Source: Lepiota brunneoincarnata
Lineage: Eukaryota > Basidiomycota > Agaricomycetes > Agaricales > Agaricaceae
Assembly: GCA_023014365.1 (NCBI GenBank)
Contig: JAEBUN010000002.1
Coordinates: forward strand, 3,162,001-3,226,000
Length of the DNA stretch: 64,000 nucleotides
Direction of reading: 5' to 3'
Below the pieces are notes generated by a model. It worked only from the letters and a program-made list of their open reading frames with translations, did no database searches and had not been told where the DNA came from. This document shows, one piece after another, positions 12,278-24,200 of this stretch; position 1 is the stretch's first letter; the number at the start of each line of letters is the position of its first letter. The position numbers and the translations under genes were made by a program.

Positions 12278-12739
12278 TTGAGTACTTATCAATGTCGGTT
12301 ATGACGCGAGTTTCGTTGATGACTCCAGCTTCCAAGTTCATGTGTGATTGATTCGTTGTACTATAAAGATAAAGCAGTTCAGAATCCTCGAAAATAAACT
12401 CGATTGTGTTGTACGTTTCAACTGTCTGAATGCTCTTTTCCCCCACCCCGACCACCACCGACTTTATGTCGTTCCGGCACAATCACCGTCTGATATGGAA
12501 GAAACAGGTGACCACCGTTACATCCCCCATTGTAGCTTCATACTTCGTTGAGGACACTCGACCACCTGTCAGTAAGTCACAGGTGTCTGGCCGCATCCAT
12601 GAGCATATGGGGTGTAATGGGCGTCGGGTTGTCACTTTCTCAGTTTCCGCGCTTTTTTCCGTGTCAGAACGAGAGTAATTGGAGGAGCTGACCTTGCCTG
12701 GCAAAGTTTGGGTCGGATCCTGCGAGCAGCACTTTCCTG
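12278..12739. other. Intergenic, nothing recognised
   Basis: Short overlapping frames on both strands without domains or codon-like character. Confidence 0.4.
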
Positions 12740-13083
12740 TCATATTGTCATTTGCAAGTACATAAGTCGAACTAAGTTGTAAAGCATGTACCTCTTTGAG
12801 GTTGATGTCGCAGTAGGACGGTACACCCTGGCAATTTCTGTTGTTGGCATTCCTTTATTGCTGATCCGTTGGCCAACCGGGGCGTCCAGAGAATGAATTA
12901 AAGGAGTCAGACCGCAAAAATGCAATGGGTCAATTCGGCCACTAGCACAGTTAGCAGCACATATCCTGACTTGATAGGATTATCGGAATTTGAATTGTTA
13001 CCCATAGGATTTCAAACAGAGCTTATATCAGAAAACCCAGTCCGCACCCCGTTAACGATCACAACCTTTCCGTTGGGCATTGT
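12740..13083 (-). pseudogene. Glyoxal oxidase relic GLOX4
   Basis: About 340 bp matching GLOX1 positions 1-260: part of exon 5 ([20 protein letters not shown], where the Tyr-His pair of RMYH has become RVYR) and part of exon 4. Similarity stops abruptly at about 13083. Homology to the GLOX1 upstream flank resumes at about 13795, so most of this gene was lost or replaced by unrelated sequence. Confidence 0.8.
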
Positions 13084-13794
13084 CAAGGTGGTTACCCGGC
13101 TGCTTGTGTAGCCGAGCAATCCACCTCTCCATAACGAACTTTGGACGAACCTTAACAAAACACTGGTACGACGAATCCCCCAAAAAGGCAATATTTATGT
13201 TTCGGATCAAAATATTCTGGATCAACAATATCCCCCCTGATTTGACTCTCCTCTCTCAACCCCTCGGAAGTGAAATCGAACACTGCCAACAGAATAGGCT
13301 GGATTATAGGACATTTAAATGAACGGTAGATAGTTTTCTCCGACTTTTGTATGTTTTCTTTCATCCTCACCTTTCTCCCATCTCCTCTTTCTTCCTTAAT
13401 ATTCTCTGTACAATTTCCGGAGCATACACGAGTTCCATTGTCCCTCAAGTATATAACCTGCATGTATTCTGTAGGGACCTCAGTCAATAACAATTTTAAA
13501 TCAGATTTGAAGTCTTTCCTCTCTTCCCCTCTCTCTCTGTTTCGCTTTGCTTCGCCTCGCCTCGACGTCTCAGCTATCGGAAGTCATTCAGTTTACGTTC
13601 CCCCGTTGGCTCACATCGTCTCAAGTCCATGCGTTGAGCGGTATTATTTAAATCGCTTATTTTCTATCTATTGCACTATACTATCTACAGGATCTGGGTA
13701 GAAGTCTCAACAACGGACAGACGCTGTTGTGCTCACATCGCCGAAACCCCTAACACCCCAATTACCATCCTTTCAGGGTACCACTGTAGGCGAG
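13084..13794. other. Unrelated 0.7-kb segment replacing the body of GLOX4
   Basis: Pyrimidine-rich on the plus strand around 13350-13560, with no domain-bearing frame. 13741-13780 resembles the reverse complement of 6932-6972 (AACACCCCA and CATCCTTTCAG blocks), suggesting an insertion end or a small repeat. Confidence 0.4.
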
Positions 13795-15221
13795 CTTGAA
13801 AATGGCCCGGCCGCCTTGGATGGGCGATGTGCAGGTTCTTATAGCTGGTGGATTGGTTGGATACCGTACCATTTACTGCTAGAGAGATGAGTAATCTAAG
13901 CTTCTATGACCCCAAAATAACAGAGAGCGGCTCTACCCAATGCATGATTGCGGCAGAATAGAAGTCAATCCTGTGGAAAGTTGTTCGAAGCAGAAGCCTT
14001 AGCTCCGCTGTTGGGCCCTGAAAAGATAATTAGACATCTCTTAAAAAGATGTTCGATTCCGGGAGAATGCAGGATCGTGTGAAGATGGTTCGATCATCAC
14101 ATTGTGCATCCAATAGTCTAAACATTTGAAAGGCAAGAGAGGAATGGCCTCGGCATAATACGCGCGATGATGAGAAATTTCGGCTAGATGATAGGATGGG
14201 AAGCGAGCGTGTCAGAGAGGGCTGGCGCGGCCTCCTGAGTTCGGAGTGATCACTGTCTATGGAGAGCATTGAATAGAGGCCATTAAGTCATAAGGGGTGC
14301 CACACCAGTTTGAAGGTACCGAGGGTAGAGGATGATGGGTGGACACTTCTTGGATGCACAGATCGGGAACTCGACCTCCCCGCAATTATCGTTACTTACA
14401 CGAACTTCACGCGTGTGATTATAGTATGCATCAGGCCGGATTGAATTTCGCAAGCGGAAGGACCCCTGCTGATGTGTACCGACTATTTGAACCCACCTGT
14501 GTGGAAGCAGAAACCAGTGTCCCGACGAAAAGAGGAGACAGAAGCCCTCATAATGTGTACGAGCAACTCGGGTACAATAATCCAAGCGACCCATAGACTA
14601 CTGTGCTTGCGCATGACATGATTTCATGGTATCAGAGATCGAAGAAAGTATTCTGTTGGACTTGTTAGATGATGACTCTGTGGCTTGTTAACACTTATTT
14701 GGCCAGAACGATGGGCTCCCACCGAAGGATCTCCTATCCAGTACGACTCTGAACAAATCCTTATTTACAATGTTAACTCTTATTGGAAACAGACTGTTGG
14801 CTGCCTGTTGCTGATGAGGTTGTTCAACGAGCCCGACAGGATCATTCGGATGTATTCAAATCGGTCAAAACGGCTGCCTGACCGGCGGGCACTGGGGTAG
14901 GTTATCACACCAGATCCCATATCTCAAACACGACACGGATCTTGGATTACCATACATACTGCCATCATATTTACTTGCCTAAGAGACCGTGGCCAATGGG
15001 AACTGAAATCTGATTATGCCAAAAATGGCCATCTGTCCCAAGCTCAGCACAAGAAAACATCCTGCTTATCATTTTCGATTTTACTGGGTGAGCAAGAGAG
15101 ACAAAGCGCTCAGAGGGTAGATAGGAATCCGGGAAATAATGGCTAAAGAATGAATCATCGGGATCGGTAAATTCAAACTTTAACATTCAACACGTTCAAT
15201 CCTGTGCATGAGGCACAGGAT
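13795..15221. repeat. Duplicated flank, second copy (pairs with 1454-2943)
   Basis: Same block as 1454-2943, with a deletion near 15175 relative to 2850. The central ~0.7 kb is nearly identical between copies while both sides are diverged. Confidence 0.7.
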
Positions 15222-17325
15222 CTACAAGGGGACTCCCTGATCTCTGACTGGAGGTGTTGATCCGTTACCCATCATGACTCGAACCCCGGTGCTGGTAACA
15301 TCGTCGACTGTCAAAAAGATATACGCTGCGGGATCTGAGTCTATTGTGTAGTCATAATTGCACAGGAGTAATATCTCACCTGGCCCAGGCGGATACACAC
15401 GATTGTTGGGGGGACTGGTAATTGTCAGTTTTCTCATATTCCCTGCCTTGTTCTCTGGCCCAAGATCTCCATTCATGAATACAAGACGGGAACTCGAGTA
15501 GAATGCATGTGTAGAAAATCCGAGGTCCATCAGAGCGACTATCCTTGGCATTAGAACTGTTACTACAGCAGTGCGAATGCGTAGCACCCACCCTGTACTG
15601 AGGAAGTTTTGAGGCCACGAGGGAGAGACACGTCCACCGTGAATTTGTGGCTGAAAGGAATTTGCCTGGGGACATTTAATAACCGGGGACGTTGGGCAGT
15701 CATATAAGGTGGGTTGAGATATTCCACGCGGAATTCACTAGGTAGGTTCAGAGTCAACGATTAATCAGGTTACCCAATGTCGTTAATTGCGCTTACGTCG
15801 GGTATCGGGTATCGTTAACCACACTCAAGTGGGGGTCAGACCCGGCGATTAACACATTTCTGTTACCTCGTTATTCAAGGATACGAGTCGAAATAATTTG
15901 TCTAGTAGTACGCACCCCATCGGTGTCAAGGTCGTGCTAGAATGATACATTCGAGCAATATCTGTCGTTGGCATTCCCTTGTTGCTGATACGCCTACCAA
16001 CCGGAGCGTCCGGAGAATAAATCGAAGGAGTTAGACTGCGAAAAAGTATGAGTTCGTCTCTCTGGCGAAGCAATACCTCTCAACTTACGCAGGGTGATCG
16101 GAATTCGAACTGTTGTCTATAGGATCTCGAACAGAGCCAATGCCGGGGAACCCTGTTTGCGCCCCGTTAACGATCAAGACCTTTCCGTTAGGCATCAAGA
16201 TCATCTCGTGCAACGTCCTCGTTTCTAACATACTCTCCACCTCCCAGCCCCTCCTGATGCCCTCTGGAGTCAGAGTCATGCGGGAACACTTGTCCGAGGC
16301 AGGCCTCTGTGAAGAAAGCTCGGTTGGAGGAATTTGGTCGCTGGCGGTGGCTCCTCCACAGACTAAGATTTCTGGGGTGTAATGTGGTGGACGAAGCGGG
16401 AGAAGAGTGGCAGTGCCATCAAACGGGTTTGTTACGCGCACGCCGTTGGGAATATCCGGAAGAATAGTTTCTTCGTCCCGTTCAACGTCATAAATGATTG
16501 TTTGGTTGTTGGCAACCATAAGGACTTTGCCATCTGGAAGAGCAAATACACTAGGTGCGGTGTCAGTGGAACGTTGAATCGGGGCTTGCGTTTACCTACC
16601 GAGGGAATAAATTTGCGGGAACACTGCGTTCGAGGAACTTGAGTGGTCGCGGAACGCCACCGTCTTTCTTTGGGAAGAATTCGACATTGTTAACGGGGTC
16701 TGTATTGTAGAACGGCACAACGACATGTGATCCCCCGACAATCATCTATTTAGGGGAATTTAAGCGAAGAAATCGCGACATTAGCAGGACAAGGGCGTAC
16801 CAAAGATCCATCAAAGAGTCTCAGGGTCGAGGGATAATACCTAGATTCGGCCAGCTGGAGTGTATCCGGGTGTTCGACGAGCTTGCAGCTTGCACCGCTA
16901 GGGTCAGTACAGGGTTCGAAAATCCTCAAGCCCTTAAGCCCATCTTCGATATCTGGGACGGCATTATATCCTCCAGCGCTGACCTTAGTCATTTGTCAGC
17001 CAGCTGGCTCTTGGGGAGAGTGCATTTGCATGGAACTCACCATCGTTCCATTACTCAAAAATCCTCCAGAACCACAGAATGCGTGGGAGGTGACGTTGAT
17101 TGGCGAAGCTGTGTTGGTTTCCATATCCCAAAGAGCCCCCGACGCTGAGTGATTTCCGATCTGTAATGGGCTGTTTGTTGCCTTATCAAGGAGGAGGGCA
17201 AGTGTATCGGAGACGATGACCGATTCTATTGCCGCAACCCCAGAAGTGCCGTTTTGGACGAAATGCCATTGGGGTCCAGCCTGCCTTCTGTCTTGTGGAG
17301 TGGACAGTGAGGCAGCATGACAGAT
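15222..17325 (-). pseudogene. Glyoxal oxidase-like gene GLOX3, exons 2-9 and most of exon 1 (split by retroelement nest)
   Basis: Collinear with GLOX2 at a constant offset of 12278. Exons 17041-17325 (part), 16801-16983, 16600-16745, 16089-16550, 15916-16035, 15797-15859, 15592-15737, 15380-15538, 15222-15325. All frames are open and the catalytic blocks ([26 protein letters not shown]) are retained. Exon 1 is broken at 17325/17326 by copia-A. The missing 48 nt of exon 1, including ATG and signal peptide, lie 35 kb away at 52871-52918; 285 + 48 = 333 nt, exactly the GLOX2 exon 1 length. A downstream in-frame Met created by the LTR would give a protein without signal peptide. Confidence 0.93.
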
Positions 17326-17671
17326 TGATGATAGGGTATTCATGCAGATGTATGACTCGAGACACGATATGTATAAGTTTGGGACCACTGGGACCCAGTA
17401 TAGGAAAACTAGTAAGCACTCGTAAAGATATGTCGAGGGTATGTACGCACCTGGGACCCAGTATAGGAAAGCTGGGGTCCACAGGTGCTCGGACCACTAC
17501 CTAAGTATGATGAGAATGTGTACAATTATTTGCTAAGTAATGTAACTCGATCGTCGTTGCTAGCAGAAACATAAAAAGTCCATAATGAAGTACCTACGGT
17601 GACTAAGGGCAATATGAAATAGCCAAGAAAACAATAAGCGACATCGAGCTGGATGGCTCGGTATTTTGACA
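17326..17671 (-). repeat. Copia-A 3' LTR
   Basis: TGATGATAGGG...ATTTTGACA on the plus strand, preceded on the minus strand by a purine tract (GAGTGGGAG). It retains CpG sites that are mutated in the 5' LTR. Confidence 0.9.
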
Positions 17672-17689
17672 CTCCCACTCAGTGAGATG

Positions 17690-17751
17690 TCAGTTAGGAG
17701 GCAGCACGCCAAGATGAGCACGGAACTTAACAAAGGATTCTCGAGGGAGAG
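17690..17751 (-). pseudogene. Copia-A polyprotein C-terminal tail
   Basis: Joined across the gypsy-A insertion, the frame from 41428 continues as TKALPRESFVKFRAHLGVLP and ends at TGA (17690-17692), the typical end of copia polyproteins. Confidence 0.8.
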
Positions 17752-18457
17752 TGTTATGAATAGTCCGGACCAAGAGGAACAAGAGCAACTATTTGACTTT
17801 ACAAGATGGGTACAGGAGACCACAGAGCAGTTGCGAGCCCAGGAATACGAAGATGAAGAAGGGGAGTATTACAATGCCATGCAGGACTTGGCAAGAGAAG
17901 TGGGAATGGAGATAACTCTGGAGGATATTCTGGAATACCCCAGGGATGAAGAGGACAGCCATGGATCAACCGATCCAACCTCCAATGTAGATGGAAGTAC
18001 TGAGAGAGTGGAGAGCAAGAATGGAAGAGACTCCATGGAGATAGAATCAGGAGAAGGAGATTATGAGTCAGAGGAAAGCGATGGAACATTGCACAGCAGT
18101 AAGAATGGGGACACTGACTCATTGTAATATAAATAACAGTAGGATGCCATCAGCCAGGATGCGCATCATGGTCAAGACTGCAGATGACCAGTAGAACAGC
18201 CCAATTACCTATAACGAGTATATAGTGTCTCATAGGTATATGTATAAGGCCTGTACAAGTAGAGATTAAAGCCTTAAGCTTTAATCTTGTTAACAGCAGT
18301 TGTTAACCCTCTCTGCCTTAACTTGGCATGTTCCCTCATTATCTCATTGAGTGTGATCCACTAAGCTCTGCAAGGCCAACCATCTCAGACACCTTGTAGA
18401 GTGATTGAAGGCCATCTCCAGTTATCCTCAGATACAGAAGGAGCACAGATCATAACA
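17752..18457 (+). repeat. Gypsy-A 5' LTR (706 bp) with LTR-encoded acidic ORF
   Basis: TATA-like TGTATAAGG at 18241-18249. A 123-aa frame (17756-18127) starts 4 nt inside the LTR: MNSPDQEEQEQLFDFTRWVQ, then a strongly acidic tail. A hairpin around 18260-18288 contains the self-primer sequence. Confidence 0.9.
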
Positions 18458-18459
18458 TT

Positions 18460-18471
18460 AGATTAAAGCTT
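18460..18471 (+). promoter_or_regulatory. Gypsy-A primer-binding site, self-primer type
   Basis: AGATTAAAGCTT, 2 nt after the LTR, is the exact reverse complement of 18276-18287 (AAGCTTTAATCT), which lies about 30 bp after the TATA box, where the transcript is expected to begin. That is the layout of Tf1/sushi-type self-priming. Confidence 0.65.
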
Positions 18472-19019
18472 CCTTTGGATAACCTCCATCGTACACCCCA
18501 TGGTATCGGTACACCTTGTCGCTACCCTTCCACACCGGCAGATGATATGCTATATTGCTATCTGAGTGCCAACTGTATCTGACAACATGCCTTGTCGCTG
18601 TTTGGTGATACACCCCCATAGAGCAGGCCACCATACCCTCTACACCCTTGGTCAGATGCACCAAAAGCGTTGATAGGTCATCCACACCTTTAAGTATTGA
18701 TTGGGATAATGCACCCATAAGCGTTGTATATAGGTCATCCGCACCTTCAAGCATTGATTGGGATAACGCACCCACAAGTGTTGCTTATTCACCTTCACCC
18801 CCACCTTCACCTTCGACTTCTTCCCTCTACACCCTGTCTACAAACTGAAATGACCCCCTTGCCACTGACTACGAAGAATCTAACAGTTCTGACTGGTCGA
18901 CAACCAACTCCAAACACAACTTCACACCCCCTCCACCACGGACCATAAAAAGAAAACAAAACCTATACCCCTCACTTGTTCACCCTCTGGTTCCGCACCG
19001 TACCCCACACAACCTACTG

Positions 19020-21218
19020 AGAGAGTTCAACGTCGAACAGAAGACCCAGGATACCCAGCACCCCCAGCATCAGTTCTTCAATCCCTACCTAAACAACCAC
19101 CACCTAAAAGAACTGCCACCTCTACCCGCTCAAAGCTCGGGGAGCTGATTCATAGAACACCTGCCCCATCCTCCAGTCCTCAACCCTCAACAAGTACAAG
19201 ACCTTGCGACAACACTTCGCAACAGGAACCCCCAAGAACATCTTCACCCCTCATATCACCACTTGGATCACTGGTACACTCACTGCCTCGATCCAGTTCC
19301 CCTGTACAATCCGAACCATCCAAAGCTAACTCCACTACTGGGTTTATTCACACTTCCAATGAGGAATCCACAACCTCTGACATTAATGATATGGCCTCCT
19401 CTGCAAAGATCAATACACCCCCAACCTTTAATGGAGAGACTGACTACTACCACCTCTGGAAGGACACCGTACAACTATACATTGATGCAAAGCCTGGTGC
19501 CTTTTCCAATGACAAGACCAAGATACAATTTGCCCTTTCATACATGTCCACCAGCCCCGCTGCAACATGGAGAGGAGCATTCTTGGAATCAAACAAGGAA
19601 CTTGACGGAAGCCAGACCCTTCCAACATGGAAGAAATTCCTGGAAGGACTCGACACATCCTTCACCCCAAACAATGTCCCCACAGACACAATGGACAGAA
19701 TCCACCACCTCAAACAGAATGGATGATATATTGACGATTACATATCCCAGTTCCAGATACTTGCCTATCAGGCCAACCTTGGAGATGGAGTGGCGGCAGT
19801 CAACTATTTCAAGAACAGGCTGGATCGCCCCATCGCAATCAAGACAATTAGCCTCAATCCAGGAAACAAACTCAACAACTGGTTCAAGCAAGCTTGAACA
19901 GCATATCAAATATTACAAACTCAACGCGACTATATGCAAACTTGAGGAGCTCCCTCATTTCCAACAACTTCGCGCCCTTGCTCATTTAAAGGGAAAAGAA
20001 ATGCTTTTACACACCGTGTTCCACTCCCCTATCAAGTGACAGACCCTAATGCAATGGATATTGTGTTATGATCCGTGCTCCTTCTGTATCCGAAGATAAC
20101 TGGAGACGGCCTTCAATCACTCTACAAGGTGTCCGAGACGGTTGGCCTTATAGAGCTTAGTGGATCGCGCTCAATGAGATAACGAGGGAAGACGCCAAGT
20201 TAAGGCAGAGAGGTAAACGACCGCTGTTAACAAGATTAAAGCTTGAGGCTTTAATCTCTACTTGTACAGGCCTTATATACCTATGAGATACTATATACTC
20301 GTTATAGGTTACTTGGCTGTTCTACTGGTCGTGCGCAGTCCTGACCATGATGCACATCCTGGCTGATGGCATCCTAGCGTTATTTATATTACAATGAGTC
20401 AGTACTCTCGCTACTGCTGTGCGATGTTCCATCGCTTTCCTCTGACTCATAATCTCCTTCTCCCGATTGTATCTCCATGGAGTCTTCTCCATTCTCGCTC
20501 TCCATTCTCTCGGTGCTTCCATCCGTATCGGAGGTTGGATCGGTTGATCCATGGTTATCTTCCTCGTCCTCGGGGTATTCCAATATGTCCTCCAAGGTTA
20601 TCTCCATTCCTGCTTCTCTCGCCAGGTCCTGCATGGCGGTGTAGTATTCCCCTTCCTCGTCTTTGTATTCTTGTGCCCGTAGTTGATCTGTAGTCTCCTG
20701 TACCCATCTTGTAAAGTCGAACAGTAATTCTTGTTCCTCCCGGTCTGGACTGTTCATAACATATTGACCAACTTGCTGAAGTGGTCTACAACCTTGACTT
20801 TGAGGAAGAGCCGGATCTACTCACCAAGGAAGCTGATGAAGATGAGGAGACTGAAGAAGACAGACTCCACCAGTTGGTACAGGAGCGCACCCACGAAGCC
20901 CTCAATGCAATCCTCACAGATGCCCAGAGAAGGGATCTCAAGGAAAAGAGATGCTTCAACTGCCACAAGACTGGACACTTTGCCCATGAATGCCCCACCA
21001 AGAAGACCATATATCGCCAATCTGAATTACCCCACAATCTGGATGCCAGAAACCAGTTGAATGTGATATCCAGAAGAAGACAAGCAAGTTATAGGAAGAA
21101 GAACTCCCTATACAACATACTAGAAGATGCAACCGATGAAGAAGTTGAGGACATTTACGAACACTTTGCAAATGAATCCAACTACCCAGATGCCCCTCTG
21201 GTTAAGGATTTTGTCTAA
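19020..21218 (+). pseudogene. Gypsy-A gag (split by a solo LTR)
   Basis: A Ser/Pro/Thr-rich N-terminal part (about 19020-19390) leads into a retrotransposon Gag domain (19391 on: MASSAKINTPPTFNGETDYY, TWKKFLEGLDTSFT). The frame resumes after the solo LTR at 20762 and ends with a CCHC zinc knuckle, CFNCHKTGHFAHECP (about 20958-21000), and TAA at 21216-21218. TGA stops at 19724-19726, 19895-19897 and 19943-19945 interrupt it. The true start is unclear; no good upstream ATG survives. Pol follows in the -1 frame. Confidence 0.85.
20064..20761 (-). mobile_element. Solo gypsy-A LTR inserted in gypsy-A gag, reverse orientation
   Basis: TGTTATG...CATAACA with 5-bp duplication TATTG (20059-20063, 20762-20766). 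It carries the same acidic LTR ORF, open for 122 aa (20389-20757, minus). Confidence 0.92.
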
Positions 21219-21269
21219 GGAGACTAGCCACCACATCTAGCCCTTCACAAAGACCCCCTTCCTTTCACT

Positions 21270-24200
21270 GTCCACATAATGATATTAATGTTGTAAAACT
21301 ACAGGAATCATCAGCACGTGTAATACATCTATCCTGCCAAATCCAAAAACACAAAATCACTAAGGAAGGACCCAAAAGTGTGGAACTACTCGCCCTACTC
21401 GACTCAGGAGCAGCAGGAAACTTCATTGACCCTGGAATGGTCAGACAACACTCATTCAAGACAGTACCCCTTGATCGACCCATCGAAGTACAAAATGCTG
21501 ATGGATCCATTAATGAAAATGGGACAGCCAACCATTATACAATCCTCAACCTAACGGTTAACGGAAAAGATATGGAGATCAAACCAAAAGTAGTCTCCCT
21601 TGGAAGCCCAAGACTCATCCTTGGATTCCCCTGGCTCGCAGAACACAACCCAGACATCGACTGGGACACCAAACAATTACACTGGAGAAACGAACGTTGG
21701 GACAACACTATCTACCGAGAACTCATCCAATCTATGGAACCTGATTGGATCTATAACAACCAACTCAACCACATCTCCACCCTTGAGCCTACCAGCTTCA
21801 AAGAAATCAACTTCAAAGCCTCAGCATCACAATTCCTTGCTGTACAACATGGAGAAAAGAAGAACGATGACCCAAGAAAAGTTGTACCCACAGAATTCCA
21901 CGAATACCTCCCAGTATTCAGCAAGAAACAAGCCAAACAATTCCCCCCACAACAACCATGGGATCACAAGATTGAACTCAAGGAATCATTCAAACCAATT
22001 GCTATGAAATCCTACCAACTCTCCCTTAACGAAGAAAAGGAACTTGACACGTTTCTTGAGGAAAATCTTCAGAAAGGATACATTTGACCATCTGAGTCAC
22101 CAATGGCCTCACCTTTCTTCTTTGTAGGAAAGAAAGATGGAAAACTATGCCCCTGTCAAGATTACAGGTACCTCAATGAACACACTGTCAAGAACGCATA
22201 CAACCTTCCCCTCATCTCACATATTCTCAACAAACTCCGAGGATCAAGATACTTTACCAAACTCGATGTACAAGCAGTGTTACCCGGGTTAGGGGTTCGC
22301 TCTTGAGTAGCATGGAGTTTGACACAGGATGTCTATACAGACTTGGTCCTGTCCTACTAAGCATGACTTGGAGACGATGGAGCACTATAAGTCCAGCTGG
22401 TTATGGCAAAGAGGTATAGGAGGCAAGAACTTTATAACACTAAGATAAGGATACAAAGTATTGTACTGTATCCTTATATACTTCTAAGTGTGGCTGTACT
22501 CCTACTATAAATAGTCCAGACCCAGGTAATTATGAGTCAGAGATAAGAAACATGAGGCATATGGTAATAATAGTCCTTCTGATGTACACTACTGATGGTT
22601 TCATAGTGATATGGAAATGTAGCTAAAAATAACCATCCTTCTGATAAGAGTTCTGATAACAAGCAGGATATAATAACATCCGTATATGCAAAGGAGATGA
22701 ATGGAAAGGAGCATTCAGAACACCCTGAGGACTATTCGAACCTATGGTCATGTTTTTTGGAATGTGCAACTCCCCAGCAACCTTCCAAGCCATGATGGAC
22801 TCGCTATTCCAAAAACTCATTGATAATGGAGGAGTAATTGTTTACATGGATGACATCCTCATCCACGCAAATACAAAACAAGAACTCTGATGTCTTACAA
22901 GAGAGGTACTCAAGGTACTCAAAGACAATGATCTATACCTCAAGACCGAGAAATGTGAATTCGAACACCAACGACTTGAATATCTAGGAGTAATCATCAC
23001 TCTGGACTCAGTCTCAATGGACCCAGCAAAGCTTAAAGGCATTGCTGAATGGCCAACACCAACTACCCCACACGATGTATGCAAATTCATAGGATTTTGC
23101 AACTTCTACCAGAAGTTTATACATCAATACGCCACATGGGCTAAACCCCTCAATGCTCTAATGTTCAAAACCAAGAAATTCAAATGGACAGAAGAATGCC
23201 AAAATACCTTCGACACCCTCAAGAGAAAATTTCAAAGTGAACCAGTACTAATGGTACCAGACTGAGACAAACCTTTCAAAATTGAATGTGATGCATCATT
23301 ATTTGCATCAGGAGCAGTCCTCCTTCAACGCGACAATAATGGAGTTAAACACCCAGTTGCATACTTCTCAAAAGGATTCTCACCAGCCAAATGTAACTAT
23401 CATTGCTCTGAACAAGAACTCTTCACCATAATCCAAGCACTCAAGGAATGGTGCCACCACATAGAAGGATCATCTCACAAGACCATTGTATGGTCAGATC
23501 ACGATAACCTTTGCTGCTGGAGAAAACCTGAGGATCTCAGCAGAAGACAAGCTTGATGGATTGCCTACATGCAATGATTTGACATCGAAATTTGGCACAT
23601 CCCTGGAAAGAAAAATGGACCAGCGGATGCTCTCTCAAGATGACCCGATCATGAACCCAAGACAAAGGACAACAAACAATTGTTGCCCTACCTGATAAAT
23701 TCTTCACCCCAGAACGACCACAGCACATCCGTATTATTGATGAAACTACCAAACAGGAAATAAAAAAGCTGTAGAAGAAGAAGAAACAAACCAACATCGC
23801 CCATAAAGATGACTCAGGACACCCACGTGTTTATGGAAAGCTATTTATACCCCAAGATCTACATCTCAGACGCCACCTACTGCAAAGAGTACATGACTCA
23901 CCAACCGCAGGACACCCTGGAATCACAGAAACCACTAGAAAACTCCAGGAGTATGCCTATTGGCCTGGGATGCAATCATTTGTCAAGAACTACATGCGAG
24001 GATGTGGTGCTTGCCAACAATACAAGATCAATCACCACCCCCTGAAGCCACTGCTTCAACCTATCCCTGGACCCCGTTCTACCCATCCATTCTTGAATAT
24101 TTTGATGGATCTTATCACAGACCTACCCCCGGACGGACCCCATGATTCTATACTGGTTGTGGTCAACCAGCTTACAAAGGGGATAATTCTAGAACCTACT

